IMG/VR virus record: IMGVR_UViG_3300024346_000216
Coordinates: 1 to 37,845 of that record
Direction: 5' to 3' (one strand)
Source: a virus
Length of the DNA: 37,845 bases
The notes beneath the pieces are model-generated. The model ran no database searches. It saw only the letters and a program-made list of their open reading frames with translations, and had not been told where the DNA came from. A program made the translations under genes and the position numbers. Below, piece after piece: positions 23,013 through 29,920 of the stretch (position 1 is the stretch's first letter; each line of letters begins with the position of its first letter).

Positions 23013-23462
23013 CTAGTCCTCTAACGGGTTTCGAACGGTAATAATGCCTATCTTGGCGTACGAGGATTCTTCTGGGTTGGAGTAGTACTTCACCGCCCTC
23101 AGATCGAAAAAGACCGAGTCATCGGCAACCACCGAAGCCATCTGAAGGGCGTCCAGAGTCGACTTGACCAGATTATCGGTGTCGGGCCTACAGGTGTGCG
23201 GGATGTCGACATCGGCCTTCCTGAGCCTCTTGGGGCGAGGCATCCGGAACTCAATATCGATTCTCAGGGCACCAGTTAGCGGGGTCGGAGCACTTTTCAT
23301 GGCCTCCTTGGCGGCCATGCCAACGTGCATCTTCCAGAAATCAGCGTTCTTGGGGTTGTAGGTGTGACCCCTCTTGGTCATTCGGGGTCTTGGCTGGGGC
23401 TTGGGGGTTGAGTTGACGACGAACTCCCAGCGATCAATCCCATCTCTATTGCCTTTGCCCAT
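23013..23462 (-). CDS. RusA-like Holliday junction resolvase, 149 aa
   Basis: RusA endonucleases cut four-way DNA junctions during recombination and late replication. Family marks seen are an N-terminal beta strand followed by P.PQPRPR (about 20-27), W near KNADFW, a strand LRIDIEFRMPRPKR, and the acidic cluster CRPDTDNLVKSTLDALQ (about 92-107) with VVADDSVFFDLRAVK (about 111-125), which supplies the catalytic aspartates. The ATG at 23462 has AAGGGGG before it; the gene overlaps its upstream neighbour by 85 bases. It closes the recombination block and is followed after one base by the spanin-like gene. Confidence 0.85.
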   Translation of the reverse strand: MGKGNRDGIDRWEFVVNSTPKPQPRPRMTKRGHTYNPKNADFWKMHVGMAAKEAMKSAPTPLTGALRIDIEFRMPRPKRLRKADVDIPHTCRPDTDNLVKSTLDALQMASVVADDSVFFDLRAVKYYSNPEESSYAKIGIITVRNPLED

Positions 23463-23908
23463 ACCAGCCCCCTTGCCGTGTCAGTCCATCCTTGAACTGG
23501 CCCTCTAGTCCTGCCAATCATACCCGATAACACCTCCTGAGCAGACATCGCCGATTTTACAGATCCCATCGACTCGTCATCCATCATCTCCAGATCGAGC
23601 ATAATTCTGGCTCTCGATTTCCGAACCTCCTCGGCGTCTGCTTCTTCATCGAAGTCGGCGGCCGCCGGTCTCGACGAGTTCGCCCGTGTCAAATCACCGT
23701 GGATCCGGCTGTACTCCTTGAGAATCCCACCGAGGTTTGGTTGGGCATACTTGAAGTACGTCCGGAAATCCTCGATCGCCGTTTGCATCAAGTCTGCCCT
23801 GCGAGATCCAAAGGCTCGTCGGAACAAACGAGACTCGTGGTGATTAGGATCCCACTTCGGAAACAAACCCTTGAGCATGTCCCAGTTGGTCTCATGTGAT
23901 GCTTCCAT
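23378..23908 (-). CDS. Hypothetical protein of the recombination block, 176 aa
   Basis: The ATG at 23908 is preferred because GGAGG lies 6 nt upstream; a reading to 23947 lacks that signal. Helical N-terminal part (NWDMLKGLFPKWDPNHHESRLFRRAFGSRRADLMQTAIEDFRTYFKYAQPNLGGILKEY); acidic middle (ADFDEEADAEEVRKSRARIMLDLEMMDDES); Ser/Pro-rich tail. The pattern of a Trp-containing helix followed by a short YxxxHGD recalls small phage replication accessory proteins, but no family was identified. It overlaps both neighbours. Confidence 0.6.
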   Translation of the reverse strand: MEASHETNWDMLKGLFPKWDPNHHESRLFRRAFGSRRADLMQTAIEDFRTYFKYAQPNLGGILKEYSRIHGDLTRANSSRPAAADFDEEADAEEVRKSRARIMLDLEMMDDESMGSVKSAMSAQEVLSGMIGRTRGPVQGWTDTARGLVWAKAIEMGLIAGSSSSTQPPSPSQDPE

Positions 23909-24353
23909 GGCCGCCTCCAGCGATAATCGGACGGCGGAATCTCGCAACGGGCTGATGCCAAGGAGTGATCTTTACTTCGGACTCCAATGACATCAGTGCT
24001 AACTCATGGAGTTCCTGATGCCAGCAAGCCGGGGTCCAGTCGGACCGGGAACGAATCGCCGCATCGGCCATCATCAGCCAGCCATGGCGGACTCTCCACG
24101 GAAACTCTTGCCACTTACTGAACAACTGGTGGATCGTGCTGTGTGCAACATCTAGGTTGCCGAGTTTGACAACGTGAAGATAAGTCACTTCGGGGCAGTT
24201 CTCTTTTACGATTCCCACCCAAACCCTGCGAAGGTGGACCCCTTCATTAGTTTTTCCATACTCCGACAGGTTGCCTCCCACAACCTTGGTCGCCGCCCTC
24301 GCCCACTGTCTAGGTGTCGCCCTCTCCGGTATCAGCCTCTCTTTGTCTGACAT
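23892..24353 (-). CDS. Possible DnaA-C-like DNA-binding protein, 153 aa
   Basis: The ATG at 24353 lies within the end of the nuclease gene. The centre of the protein reads HVVKLGNLDVAHSTIHQLFSKWQ (about 60-82). The core AHSTIHQLFSKW resembles the DnaA domain IV signature (DHSTV.HA..K) that contacts the origin, with a preceding helix (VRRVWVGIVKENCPEV-like region) in the expected place. Strong Trp content follows (WRVRHGWLMMADAA). This is a motif resemblance only: no ATPase domain is present. It could provide origin recognition or regulation; alternatively the match is chance in a helical protein. Confidence 0.45.
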   Translation of the reverse strand: MSDKERLIPERATPRQWARAATKVVGGNLSEYGKTNEGVHLRRVWVGIVKENCPEVTYLHVVKLGNLDVAHSTIHQLFSKWQEFPWRVRHGWLMMADAAIRSRSDWTPACWHQELHELALMSLESEVKITPWHQPVARFRRPIIAGGGHGSIT

Positions 24354-24786
24354 GTCCTATGGTCCTGAATTGTTCCGTTTTTATATGAACAACAGGCTCA
24401 ACGTCACGCCTGTCACGAGTTTTCGATGTCCTTCCCCCGTACTCAACCCGGTAGTCAAGGTCGGCCCTTTGAAGGTCAACCGCCTTTATCTCACCGGACG
24501 AATCTTGGACAACGAAAAACGATCTGACTCTTACGTCTCTAGTCGCAACCAACTTCGAGAACTTGGACACCGACAGCATGACAGTGGGGTAATCACCCCA
24601 CCGAAAACTTCGACACTTGAACTCGACGTACGCCACCACCCGAGCCGTGGCGTCAATTACAACGAAGTCAGCGAAGTGGTTGTCCGGGAGTTTCCGGGCC
24701 ACCCCATGAAGAGCGGACTCAATCATGGGTATGGCCCGGAGTTCGTTGTCCCGGTCAGACTGCGTCTCGTACTGCGGCCTCGCCAT
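24310..24786 (-). CDS. PD-(D/E)XK-like nuclease candidate, 158 aa
   Basis: The start at 24786 (MARPQYETQSDRDNE) has AAGGGGG upstream, rather than the longer reading to 24807. The region FADFVVIDATARVVAYVEFKCR (about 38-59) gives D then E-F-K, the spacing of the PD-(D/E)XK core, after a first helix with an acidic residue (RDNELRAIPMIE). A helix with YPTVMLSVSKFSKLV follows, as in many such nucleases. Possible roles are junction or single-strand cutting together with the exonuclease and RusA. It overlaps the HTH gene by 32 bases. No family name is assigned. Confidence 0.55.
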   Translation of the reverse strand: MARPQYETQSDRDNELRAIPMIESALHGVARKLPDNHFADFVVIDATARVVAYVEFKCRSFRWGDYPTVMLSVSKFSKLVATRDVRVRSFFVVQDSSGEIKAVDLQRADLDYRVEYGGRTSKTRDRRDVEPVVHIKTEQFRTIGHVRQREADTGEGDT

Positions 24787-25000
24787 CGCAGCCCCCTTCG
24801 GAACCAAGGCTTGTCGTCATCAGAGACAGGGCCTTGTCCAGTTCAGACTCTGGGAGCCTGTAGGTTGGACGCTCTTTTCCCGGGGAAATGTTGAAGACCT
24901 TGAGGCCGCCGGTCTTCACGAGTCCCTCGACCGTGTGCCTTGACAGGCACAAGCGGTCGGCGAACTCGGTGATTGAAAGCCAGTTCGACTTCGATGTCAT
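24755..25000 (-). CDS. Excisionase-type helix-turn-helix protein, 81 aa
   Basis: The ATG at 25000 is placed 6 nt after AAGGAG, excluding a longer reading to 25111. Residues 6-40 (NWLSITEFADRLCLSRHTVEGLVKTGGLKVFNIS) fit the MerR-like winged HTH of excisionase/PF12728-type proteins: LS..E.A..L..S..TV...V..G.L......G. The expected Arg/Tyr wing follows (RPTYRLPESELDKAL). The C-terminal tail is acidic. Without an integrase in the window, it more likely acts as a regulator or replication accessory than as an excisionase. Confidence 0.8.
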   Translation of the reverse strand: MTSKSNWLSITEFADRLCLSRHTVEGLVKTGGLKVFNISPGKERPTYRLPESELDKALSLMTTSLGSEGGCDGEAAVRDAV

Positions 25001-25013
25001 GGCTAACTCCTTT

Positions 25014-25256
25014 TCAGAACGGGATGTCGTCAACAGTGTTCTGCGGTGCCGCAGGAGCCTGTTCACGGGGGGGCTGGGGATCCGAGATCGCGAGTGAGAG
25101 GAAGTTGCCACCGGACTTGGTTTGCTTGATCCAGCCCGCGATCCGCTTCATCTTACCGTCGATCATCGCCTTCCCCGTGTAATCGGGGGAACGCTCGCTC
25201 TTCTTCTCAGCCTCACGAAAAAGGCTACCGCTGTTGTCCTTCTGCTCGTATGCCAT
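25014..25256 (-). CDS. Short SSB-like protein with DDIPF tail, 80 aa
   Basis: The product is a small beta-rich domain (PDYTGKAMIDGKMKRIAGWIKQTKSGGNFLSLAI) followed by a Pro/Gln-rich linker and the terminal five residues Asp-Asp-Ile-Pro-Phe. That ending is the classic SSB C-terminal tip, which recruits replication and repair enzymes. The beta part resembles small DUF736-type proteins (Y.G.A.I.G..Y.I.GWIK.SK.G..F.SLA) found in phages and plasmids. It is directly downstream of ERF by a TGATG overlap, consistent with a single-strand DNA-binding partner. The fold is inferred. Confidence 0.7.
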   Translation of the reverse strand: MAYEQKDNSGSLFREAEKKSERSPDYTGKAMIDGKMKRIAGWIKQTKSGGNFLSLAISDPQPPREQAPAAPQNTVDDIPF

Positions 25257-25948
25257 CAGTCATTACCTCCGAAGATGTCTTCAGTCTCGCCGGGCTTCGC
25301 TTCCCGGTACTTCACGTTGTGAGCATCAAGCACTTGCTTGATGTACTCGTTCGGGAGTTCGTCAGCAGACTTGAACTCCTTGCTGTACTTCTTGGCCGCG
25401 TGGCCCAGAAGTGCCAACTCGTACTCAGCCGCGTTGTCCTTCATTCCGAACACCATAGCAAGGGCACCGACCAACCCCTTGTCTGTACCCGCGGGGTCAA
25501 TCACAGGCTTCGGCTTCGGGGCTGGCCGGGGGCTCGCCTTCGGTGTCGGCATCGAATCGACTTCGGGCTGATCGTTCTCGCACCGCGGGATCATCAGCAT
25601 GTCACGGAGGGTGTAGTTCAAACCCGTCGTGAGTGCAGCGAGAACCGCCTTGTCAAGTTGCTTCTGGTTCGGGGGAACGATCATCTCGTTCATCATCTCG
25701 ATCGTGTGCCCCGACTCAGCATGAGTCAGGACGTACTTCGAAACCACTGTCATCCCGAAGTCGGTCCCCTTCAGATCCCAGCATGTCCGGGAAAACGAAA
25801 GCCCCGACTTATGAAGGGCCTTGCGGCACGCGATGATCATCGCTTCCGCGGAAACGTAGTCGTAGTTCGCGAAGGAGTTCTTCGCATCCTTGCCCACGTT
25901 ACTCACCGCTTTCTGGGCGGCGAGCAGGGCACTCTGAAGTTCTTTCAT
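25256..25948 (-). CDS. erf: ERF-family single-strand annealing protein, 230 aa
   Basis: The ATG at 25948 lies in an ATGA overlap with the exonuclease gene, so the product begins MKELQSALLAAQKAVSNVGKDAKNSFANYDYVSAEAMIIACRKALHKSGLSFS, which matches the ERF layout (first helices, then NPFF.SKYA.L.D/Y.S...A..P.L...GL). Later marks are GMTVVSKYVLTHAESGHTIE and LDKAVLAALTTGLNYTLRDMLMIPR, the family's T...RY.L..ML.I motif. A Pro/Lys linker and a C-terminal helical segment follow. ERF proteins anneal complementary strands in phage recombination; the adjacent exonuclease gives the usual Red-like pair. Confidence 0.85.
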   Translation of the reverse strand: MKELQSALLAAQKAVSNVGKDAKNSFANYDYVSAEAMIIACRKALHKSGLSFSRTCWDLKGTDFGMTVVSKYVLTHAESGHTIEMMNEMIVPPNQKQLDKAVLAALTTGLNYTLRDMLMIPRCENDQPEVDSMPTPKASPRPAPKPKPVIDPAGTDKGLVGALAMVFGMKDNAAEYELALLGHAAKKYSKEFKSADELPNEYIKQVLDAHNVKYREAKPGETEDIFGGND

Positions 25949-26772
25949 TGGTCTACTCCGTTCGAGGTGAGAAACCAATCTGGCATATCAACGTCCTGAA
26001 TGTCCCAATACGAGGGCCACTTGCCAGATTGTGTGCATTGAAGATACGTTTCGAGCCACCGATCGACGACCATGTCAGCCTTCGCAAGGGTCTCTTCCGA
26101 GAACCTGTACAGGCCAACAGCGTACGGCGGCGTCTTACCAACCGCGATGATGATCGCGGTTCGGGGGCTGTACTTGCCCTCGGACGCGACCGCCTCGCGG
26201 TAGTACGCCATCTGCGTGGCGTAGGAATACTTGAAGATCGATCGGCGGAATGAATCGGGGGAAGCGTCGATCGTGGTTTTCAGATCAACAAGAATCGTTT
26301 CATCCTTGGAGATGCAGAGCCCATCAACCTTGGCCTTGCGGTCGATCCCCCGGCCGTCCTCCCAGAAATACTCTGCTTCCGCGGTGCCATGGGCAGCAAC
26401 ACACTCAATCATCGCGGCGGCGTCTGGGTGCGAAGCGACGGCAGCGGCCATCGCGGTCGCGGTCTTCCACTCCGAAGGCGGAAGAGGAATACTCGCGGGG
26501 TGGTCGTTCAACCACTCAGTGTGATCTGCCTTGCCCTGCTTGGTCCGGCGATCGAACTTCGGCATCTCAACGAAACGGCCCTCGACCGTGTGCGGTTCGA
26601 GGACCATCGCGTGAACGAGGCTGCCGAGATTCATCGCGTCGGTCGAGGGAGTCTCGTGGTCAAGGGACCACCGGAAGTGCCCGGGCGACTTCCGGATCTC
26701 CTTCAGACGCGAGTGGCTGAGAGCCGAGTTCGCGTAGTAGTCCATTTCAGGGTTGCGATCGTGGGTGGTCAT
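25945..26772 (-). CDS. RecE-like PD-(D/E)XK exonuclease, 275 aa
   Basis: The conserved N-terminal motif Y....LS.S.LK....SP..F.W (about 12-35) and GSLVHAMVLEP (50-60, including H54) identify the exodeoxyribonuclease VIII-type family (from memory DUF3799/PF12684). The catalytic core is visible: EAEYFWED (133-139), KVDGL (D150), ILVDLKTT (D163, K165) and YATQMAYY (Q187). The enzyme would resect double-stranded ends for ERF. A promoter lies only a few bases upstream of the ATG; there is no usable ribosome-binding site for it, so translation may be leaderless. A second ATG at 26745 also lacks one. Confidence 0.85.
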   Translation of the reverse strand: MTTHDRNPEMDYYANSALSHSRLKEIRKSPGHFRWSLDHETPSTDAMNLGSLVHAMVLEPHTVEGRFVEMPKFDRRTKQGKADHTEWLNDHPASIPLPPSEWKTATAMAAAVASHPDAAAMIECVAAHGTAEAEYFWEDGRGIDRKAKVDGLCISKDETILVDLKTTIDASPDSFRRSIFKYSYATQMAYYREAVASEGKYSPRTAIIIAVGKTPPYAVGLYRFSEETLAKADMVVDRWLETYLQCTQSGKWPSYWDIQDVDMPDWFLTSNGVDQ

Positions 26773-26780
26773 TGGTAATC

Positions 26781-26808
26781 ATCATACCGTGACCCAGCCA
26801 GTCGTCAA
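26781..26808 (-). promoter_or_regulatory. Promoter of the recombination block, nearly leaderless
   Basis: On the leftward strand TTGACG (26808-26803) and TATGAT (26786-26781) are 16 bases apart. Transcription would start near 26774, about two bases before the exonuclease ATG at 26772. TTGACG contains the stop codon of the 46-residue membrane protein. Confidence 0.65.
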
Positions 26809-26945
26809 CCGTTGTTGTTGATCTTTTCTTTAATCTCTTGAAGATCGCGACGGATACCGCGAACCATCGTGAAGTAGACCAACACCCAGACAATCAGGGG
26901 GGTCACGTTGTTCTCGATCATCGGAAGGAAGGTACTCGGTTCCAT
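26805..26945 (-). CDS. 46-residue membrane protein with short coiled coil, holin-like
   Basis: This small frame starts in a TGATG overlap with the dockerin-bearing gene and ends at the recombination promoter. It encodes MEPSTFLPMIENN, a hydrophobic segment (about 14-28, VTPLIVWVLVYFTMV), then RGIRRDLQEIKEKINNNG, a charged amphipathic helix. Like the 89-residue protein at 22165, it has one membrane helix followed by a coiled coil, so both could act in lysis. There is no other gene in this stretch. Confidence 0.6.
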   Translation of the reverse strand: MEPSTFLPMIENNVTPLIVWVLVYFTMVRGIRRDLQEIKEKINNNG

Positions 26946-27568
26946 CAGTCGGCTCCCGGTTCGTAAGTATCGGACCACTGACCGAACAGGATCCCCAGAT
27001 CCTTGCCGTCAACGATACCGTCGTAGTTCAAGTCTGATCGGGTCTGATCACTACCAAAGTCAGCCAGCAGAAGACCCTGATCCTGAGCGTTGACCACGCC
27101 ATCAGCGTTGATGTCAGCGATCTGGTCAGCACGGCGAATCGTGCAAACCCAGTTAATGGCCTCGGTGACAGTGTCGTTCCCCGGAACCGTGAATGTGTAA
27201 TCGGAAATGATTCGACTCTTCTCCGCGTCCCAGCAGAGATCGGAACCCTGCTCGAAGATCGGCACGAAGCCTTCATCCACTCGCGTCGACATCCGGTACT
27301 TCACGTTCTTCTCGGATCCGCTCATGTTCTGCACCTGAGCAGTTCCTTCGACAGTGAGCCAACCGACCTCCGTAACAGCAGGGCGAACGTACGTCACCAT
27401 CAACGCTCGCGTGTCGGTGCTTGCCTGCGAGTTCACTTCGATCGCGTCCGTCTCGTTGCCTTCCGAATCGACAAACGGGAGACGAGTCGTGGTCATCGGC
27501 AGCATCCGAGGGCTGCACGGCTCGGCGTCCTGTGCAGCCACAACGGTTGAGAGAAGGAGTGCAATCAT
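26945..27568 (-). CDS. Secreted dockerin-bearing protein, 207 aa
   Basis: The N terminus MIALLLSTVVAAQDAEPC reads as a short signal peptide with cleavage likely after Ala11 or Ala12 (no basic residue before the hydrophobic part, which is unusual). A beta-rich region (about 25-145; for example DTRALMVTYVRPAVTEVGWLTVEGTAQV) contains three or four cysteines. The C terminus has two calcium-type loops, D152-I-N154-A-D156-G...D163 and D179-L-N181-Y-D183-G...D190, each with a following helix (GLLLADFG and LGILFGQW): a duplicated type I dockerin-like module. It is joined to its neighbours by ATGA and TGATG. Exported proteins with dockerins are common in planctomycetes; their use by a phage is unexplained. 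Confidence 0.75.
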   Translation of the reverse strand: MIALLLSTVVAAQDAEPCSPRMLPMTTTRLPFVDSEGNETDAIEVNSQASTDTRALMVTYVRPAVTEVGWLTVEGTAQVQNMSGSEKNVKYRMSTRVDEGFVPIFEQGSDLCWDAEKSRIISDYTFTVPGNDTVTEAINWVCTIRRADQIADINADGVVNAQDQGLLLADFGSDQTRSDLNYDGIVDGKDLGILFGQWSDTYEPGAD

Positions 27569-27786
27569 GGCGCGTCCGGATCCGGCGTCGGGTCGTACGC
27601 AATCGCCTTCAGCGCCTCGGCGGCCTGAATCATTTGGTTCGCCTGCGTGATGAGCAGATCGATGTGCGCTTCGTCGAGTGCGGTACGCGGGGCAGACTCT
27701 TTGTAGAGGTGCGCGAGATCGTTAAGACTCGCGCTGGTCCCGCTGAGGTTCTTGGTGATCGATGCGAATTGGTGGATTGTGTTCAT
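27565..27786 (-). CDS. Small helical protein, 73 aa
   Basis: The ATG at 27786 lies in an ATGA overlap with the tail-tip gene; a reading from 27816 would start inside that gene. The product is helical with heptad-like hydrophobics (MNTIHQFASITKNLSG; LNDLAHLYKE; EAHIDLLITQANQMIQAAEALKAIA) and ends in a Pro/Asp tail. It has no membrane or signal sequence. Possibly a chaperone or minor virion part for the adjacent fibre or tip genes; not recognised. Confidence 0.6.
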   Translation of the reverse strand: MNTIHQFASITKNLSGTSASLNDLAHLYKESAPRTALDEAHIDLLITQANQMIQAAEALKAIAYDPTPDPDAP

Positions 27787-28364
27787 GGCGTCGTTGTTCC
27801 GTCCCACGTCGTCCAATTCTGAACGTCGCCGGAAGTGTAATTGTTAAAGAAAAAAACGATGTGATCCCCGTATCCGCTGATATTCCATGTAGGGGATCCA
27901 CCCGCGTAAGTCGTTTGCGTCATCCCGTTAGTCCCTTCGATTGGGATGAAAGTTTGACGGCCCGATTGCAAACCACCAGCCGTTGCCTCGCGTCCCGCAA
28001 TAATCCATCCAGCGGTATTTGCTTGCCCATATTGCGAAGTAAGACCTGCCGTTTCCCAACCGATTGCAAGGTAGTTATATGAATTTGAGTATTGATTGTG
28101 ACCGCCTTGCGGGCCTCTTTTCCATTCGTTAGCGACGCCAGAAATCGATACGCCGCCCGCAGTAGTTCCTTCGGCTTTACCGGCATATCTAGTTTGCGTC
28201 CAATTTGTAGAGGAATCGCCACCCGTAGGTCCGCTGATAGGGCCGGTCGATGCGGTTCCGTCTGGAACAATCCAATATCCGATACCGCTGTTCGCGCTCA
28301 TGTAATCCGACCAGTCGGAACCACCAGAAGCCGCAGTAGGAAAAAACAACCATCGCGGGCTCAT
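27783..28364 (-). CDS. Tail-tip or receptor-binding candidate, 193 aa
   Basis: Gly-, Ser-, Thr- and aromatic-rich, without export signal: SANSGIGYWIVPDG, NSYNYLAIGWETAGLTSQYGQANTAGWIIAGRE and NISGYGDHIVFFFNNYTSG. A loosely repeated unit (TQTRYAGKAEGTTAGGVSISG.. and TQTTYAGGSPTWNISGYGD) is visible. Base composition is clearly richer in A and T than the flanking genes. It follows the fibre gene (ATGA overlap), the usual place of a host-binding tip or a fibre-associated protein. I infer a receptor-recognition role; no family match was recognised. Confidence 0.6.
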   Translation of the reverse strand: MSPRWLFFPTAASGGSDWSDYMSANSGIGYWIVPDGTASTGPISGPTGGDSSTNWTQTRYAGKAEGTTAGGVSISGVANEWKRGPQGGHNQYSNSYNYLAIGWETAGLTSQYGQANTAGWIIAGREATAGGLQSGRQTFIPIEGTNGMTQTTYAGGSPTWNISGYGDHIVFFFNNYTSGDVQNWTTWDGTTTP

Positions 28365-29530
28365 TGGGTGAACTCCACGCTAAACACTACGTCGGTCGCA
28401 GATTGATTCGTAGAGATCACCAACGTGATCGGGTCGCCGTCTGAAACGCTTGCGTTACTGATGACCGCAGTCGTGCTGTTGGTCGTCACAGAAACGACCC
28501 CTACCGTCGCAGTGTCGTTCTTCAGCGTCGCCGTGCAGGTTCCTGCGCCGCTTCGAGCGTAGAACGAGGTAATCGTTCGGCCTACAACGACGCGCGGGTC
28601 GATCGTGTAGGTCTTGTTGTCAATGGCCGTTTCGATCTGCCCGGTATACGAGCCGGTGTTCGTGACGCCAAGCGTCGCCCTCGCCGCCGCCGCGTTCGCC
28701 GCCGTGATGACGCCAACCATCGGGGCAGTTGCTGATCCCGTGCCACCTCTCGCCACGGCGAGCGTACCGCTGGTCAACTTGTCCGTCGATAGTGACGGGA
28801 TCCGATCGACGCCGAGCGTGCCGCTGGTAACGAGTGTTGCGGAGTGAGAGACTGGCGTACGCGCGTCGGTCAGTCGGGAGTCGTTGCCCTTGACAACTTC
28901 GCCCGACAACGCATTGCCAGATGACGGAACGTCGAGAGTCGCGGAACTGCCGAGACCTGAGATACTCCCGGTTGTCAACGTCGGGATTCTCGCCGCGTCC
29001 AATACACCAGAGTTGATCTTCGAGGCGGCAAGATCAGGAACTCGGGCTACATCCAAAATGCCCGAGATAATGTTCCCCGCAGAGTGGCTGTGGTTGGTCG
29101 CGGGGACACCAAGGTTCGACCTCGCCGATGCCGCATCAACTTCGCTGAGGTTGTTGGCGGGGAGAAGGGGCAGTGATCCCGGGGTAGCGGCAATGATATG
29201 CCCTGTCGCGTTCGTGGTAATCGAAGCGGGGTGAGCGTATGAGGAAGCCGTGCCGAAAGCATCGTGGTTGATGGTCGGGGAGACGTTGGCATTGCCGGTA
29301 ACCGTCAGAGCGGTCCCGCCCGAGACGCTGGTCACCGTACCGCTGCCGCTCCCAGACGAGTTGATGGTGACATCGCCAGTCCCGCCAGTAGGACTGATCG
29401 AGACGTTCGTTCCAGCAATGATTTTTGAAACCCCAGAACTTCCAGAACCCGCAGGCCCCTGTGGTCCGGGAGAAATAACCTCGATGACACGGCGTTCGAT
29501 CTCTTTGATCACTGCAAGGTTCTGGCTCAT
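28361..29530 (-). CDS. Tail fibre protein with collagen-like start, 389 aa
   Basis: The first 20 residues (MSQNLAVIKEIERRVIEVIS) form a helix, followed by PGPQGPAGSGSSG, a short collagen-like Gly-X-Y piece. Then come beta-rich repeats typical of trimeric fibres: TSVSGGTALTVTGNANVSPTINHDAF, IISGILDVARVPDLAASKINSGVLDAARIPTLTTGSISG and SGTLGVDRIPSLSTDKLTSGTLAVARGGTGSA. The repeated G-[IT]-L-[DG]-V-[AD]-R-[VI]-P unit and GGTG are common in phage fibres. The C-terminal part (from about 300) is a compact beta domain. It sits between a beta-sandwich protein and the tip candidate. Confidence 0.85.
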   Translation of the reverse strand: MSQNLAVIKEIERRVIEVISPGPQGPAGSGSSGVSKIIAGTNVSISPTGGTGDVTINSSGSGSGTVTSVSGGTALTVTGNANVSPTINHDAFGTASSYAHPASITTNATGHIIAATPGSLPLLPANNLSEVDAASARSNLGVPATNHSHSAGNIISGILDVARVPDLAASKINSGVLDAARIPTLTTGSISGLGSSATLDVPSSGNALSGEVVKGNDSRLTDARTPVSHSATLVTSGTLGVDRIPSLSTDKLTSGTLAVARGGTGSATAPMVGVITAANAAAARATLGVTNTGSYTGQIETAIDNKTYTIDPRVVVGRTITSFYARSGAGTCTATLKNDTATVGVVSVTTNSTTAVISNASVSDGDPITLVISTNQSATDVVFSVEFTQ

Positions 29531-29907
29531 GTCGTGACATCCGGGGTTACGGGATCTGAGATCGTGTATGTTCCGCCAAGCAAATACTCAGAGGTGTCAG
29601 GGGTGGGCGTGGAGTTCTCAAGAAGCAAGTCCCAGACACCGGAACCAAGATCAAGAGAGGCAGTGTATGTATCCGCCAGTGTCACCTTGATGTTCGGAGA
29701 ACCCTTTGACAAGACGATGGTGCCAACCACCGGGCTGTGAACCTCCGTACTCGCCCTCCACTTCAGGGCTGAAGACGCACGACCATCGATCTGGGCCGTG
29801 TACCCACTGCTGAGGTCCACCGCGCAGCCAGTGCTGTCTTTGTATGTGATGGACAAAACATACGTCTCGCCCTGATGAAACTCGATCGTGTACTGCGGCA
29901 GAGCCAT
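29527..29907 (-). CDS. Beta-sandwich tail or baseplate protein of the LtfC/BppU-N type, 126 aa
   Basis: The start PQYTIEFHQGETYVLSITYKDSTGCAVDLSSGYTAQIDGR follows the pattern F.QG.T....I...D..G.P.DL.GYTA...IR seen in small phage tail-associated domains (recalled as LtfC or BppU N-terminal type). Later strands read GTIVLSKGSPNIKVTLADTYTASLDLGSGVWDLLLEN, also as expected, ending with GTYTISDPVT. It lies immediately before the fibre gene (ATGA overlap) and after a terminator, so it may anchor fibres. Confidence in the exact family is limited. Confidence 0.65.
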   Translation of the reverse strand: MALPQYTIEFHQGETYVLSITYKDSTGCAVDLSSGYTAQIDGRASSALKWRASTEVHSPVVGTIVLSKGSPNIKVTLADTYTASLDLGSGVWDLLLENSTPTPDTSEYLLGGTYTISDPVTPDVTT

Positions 29908-29920
29908 ACCGACCCCCTAT

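Noticed and set aside
24755-25000. Interpretation of the HTH protein as a prophage excisionase
   Set aside because: No integrase, attachment-site repeat or repressor region is visible in the window, so a lysogeny role is not supported.
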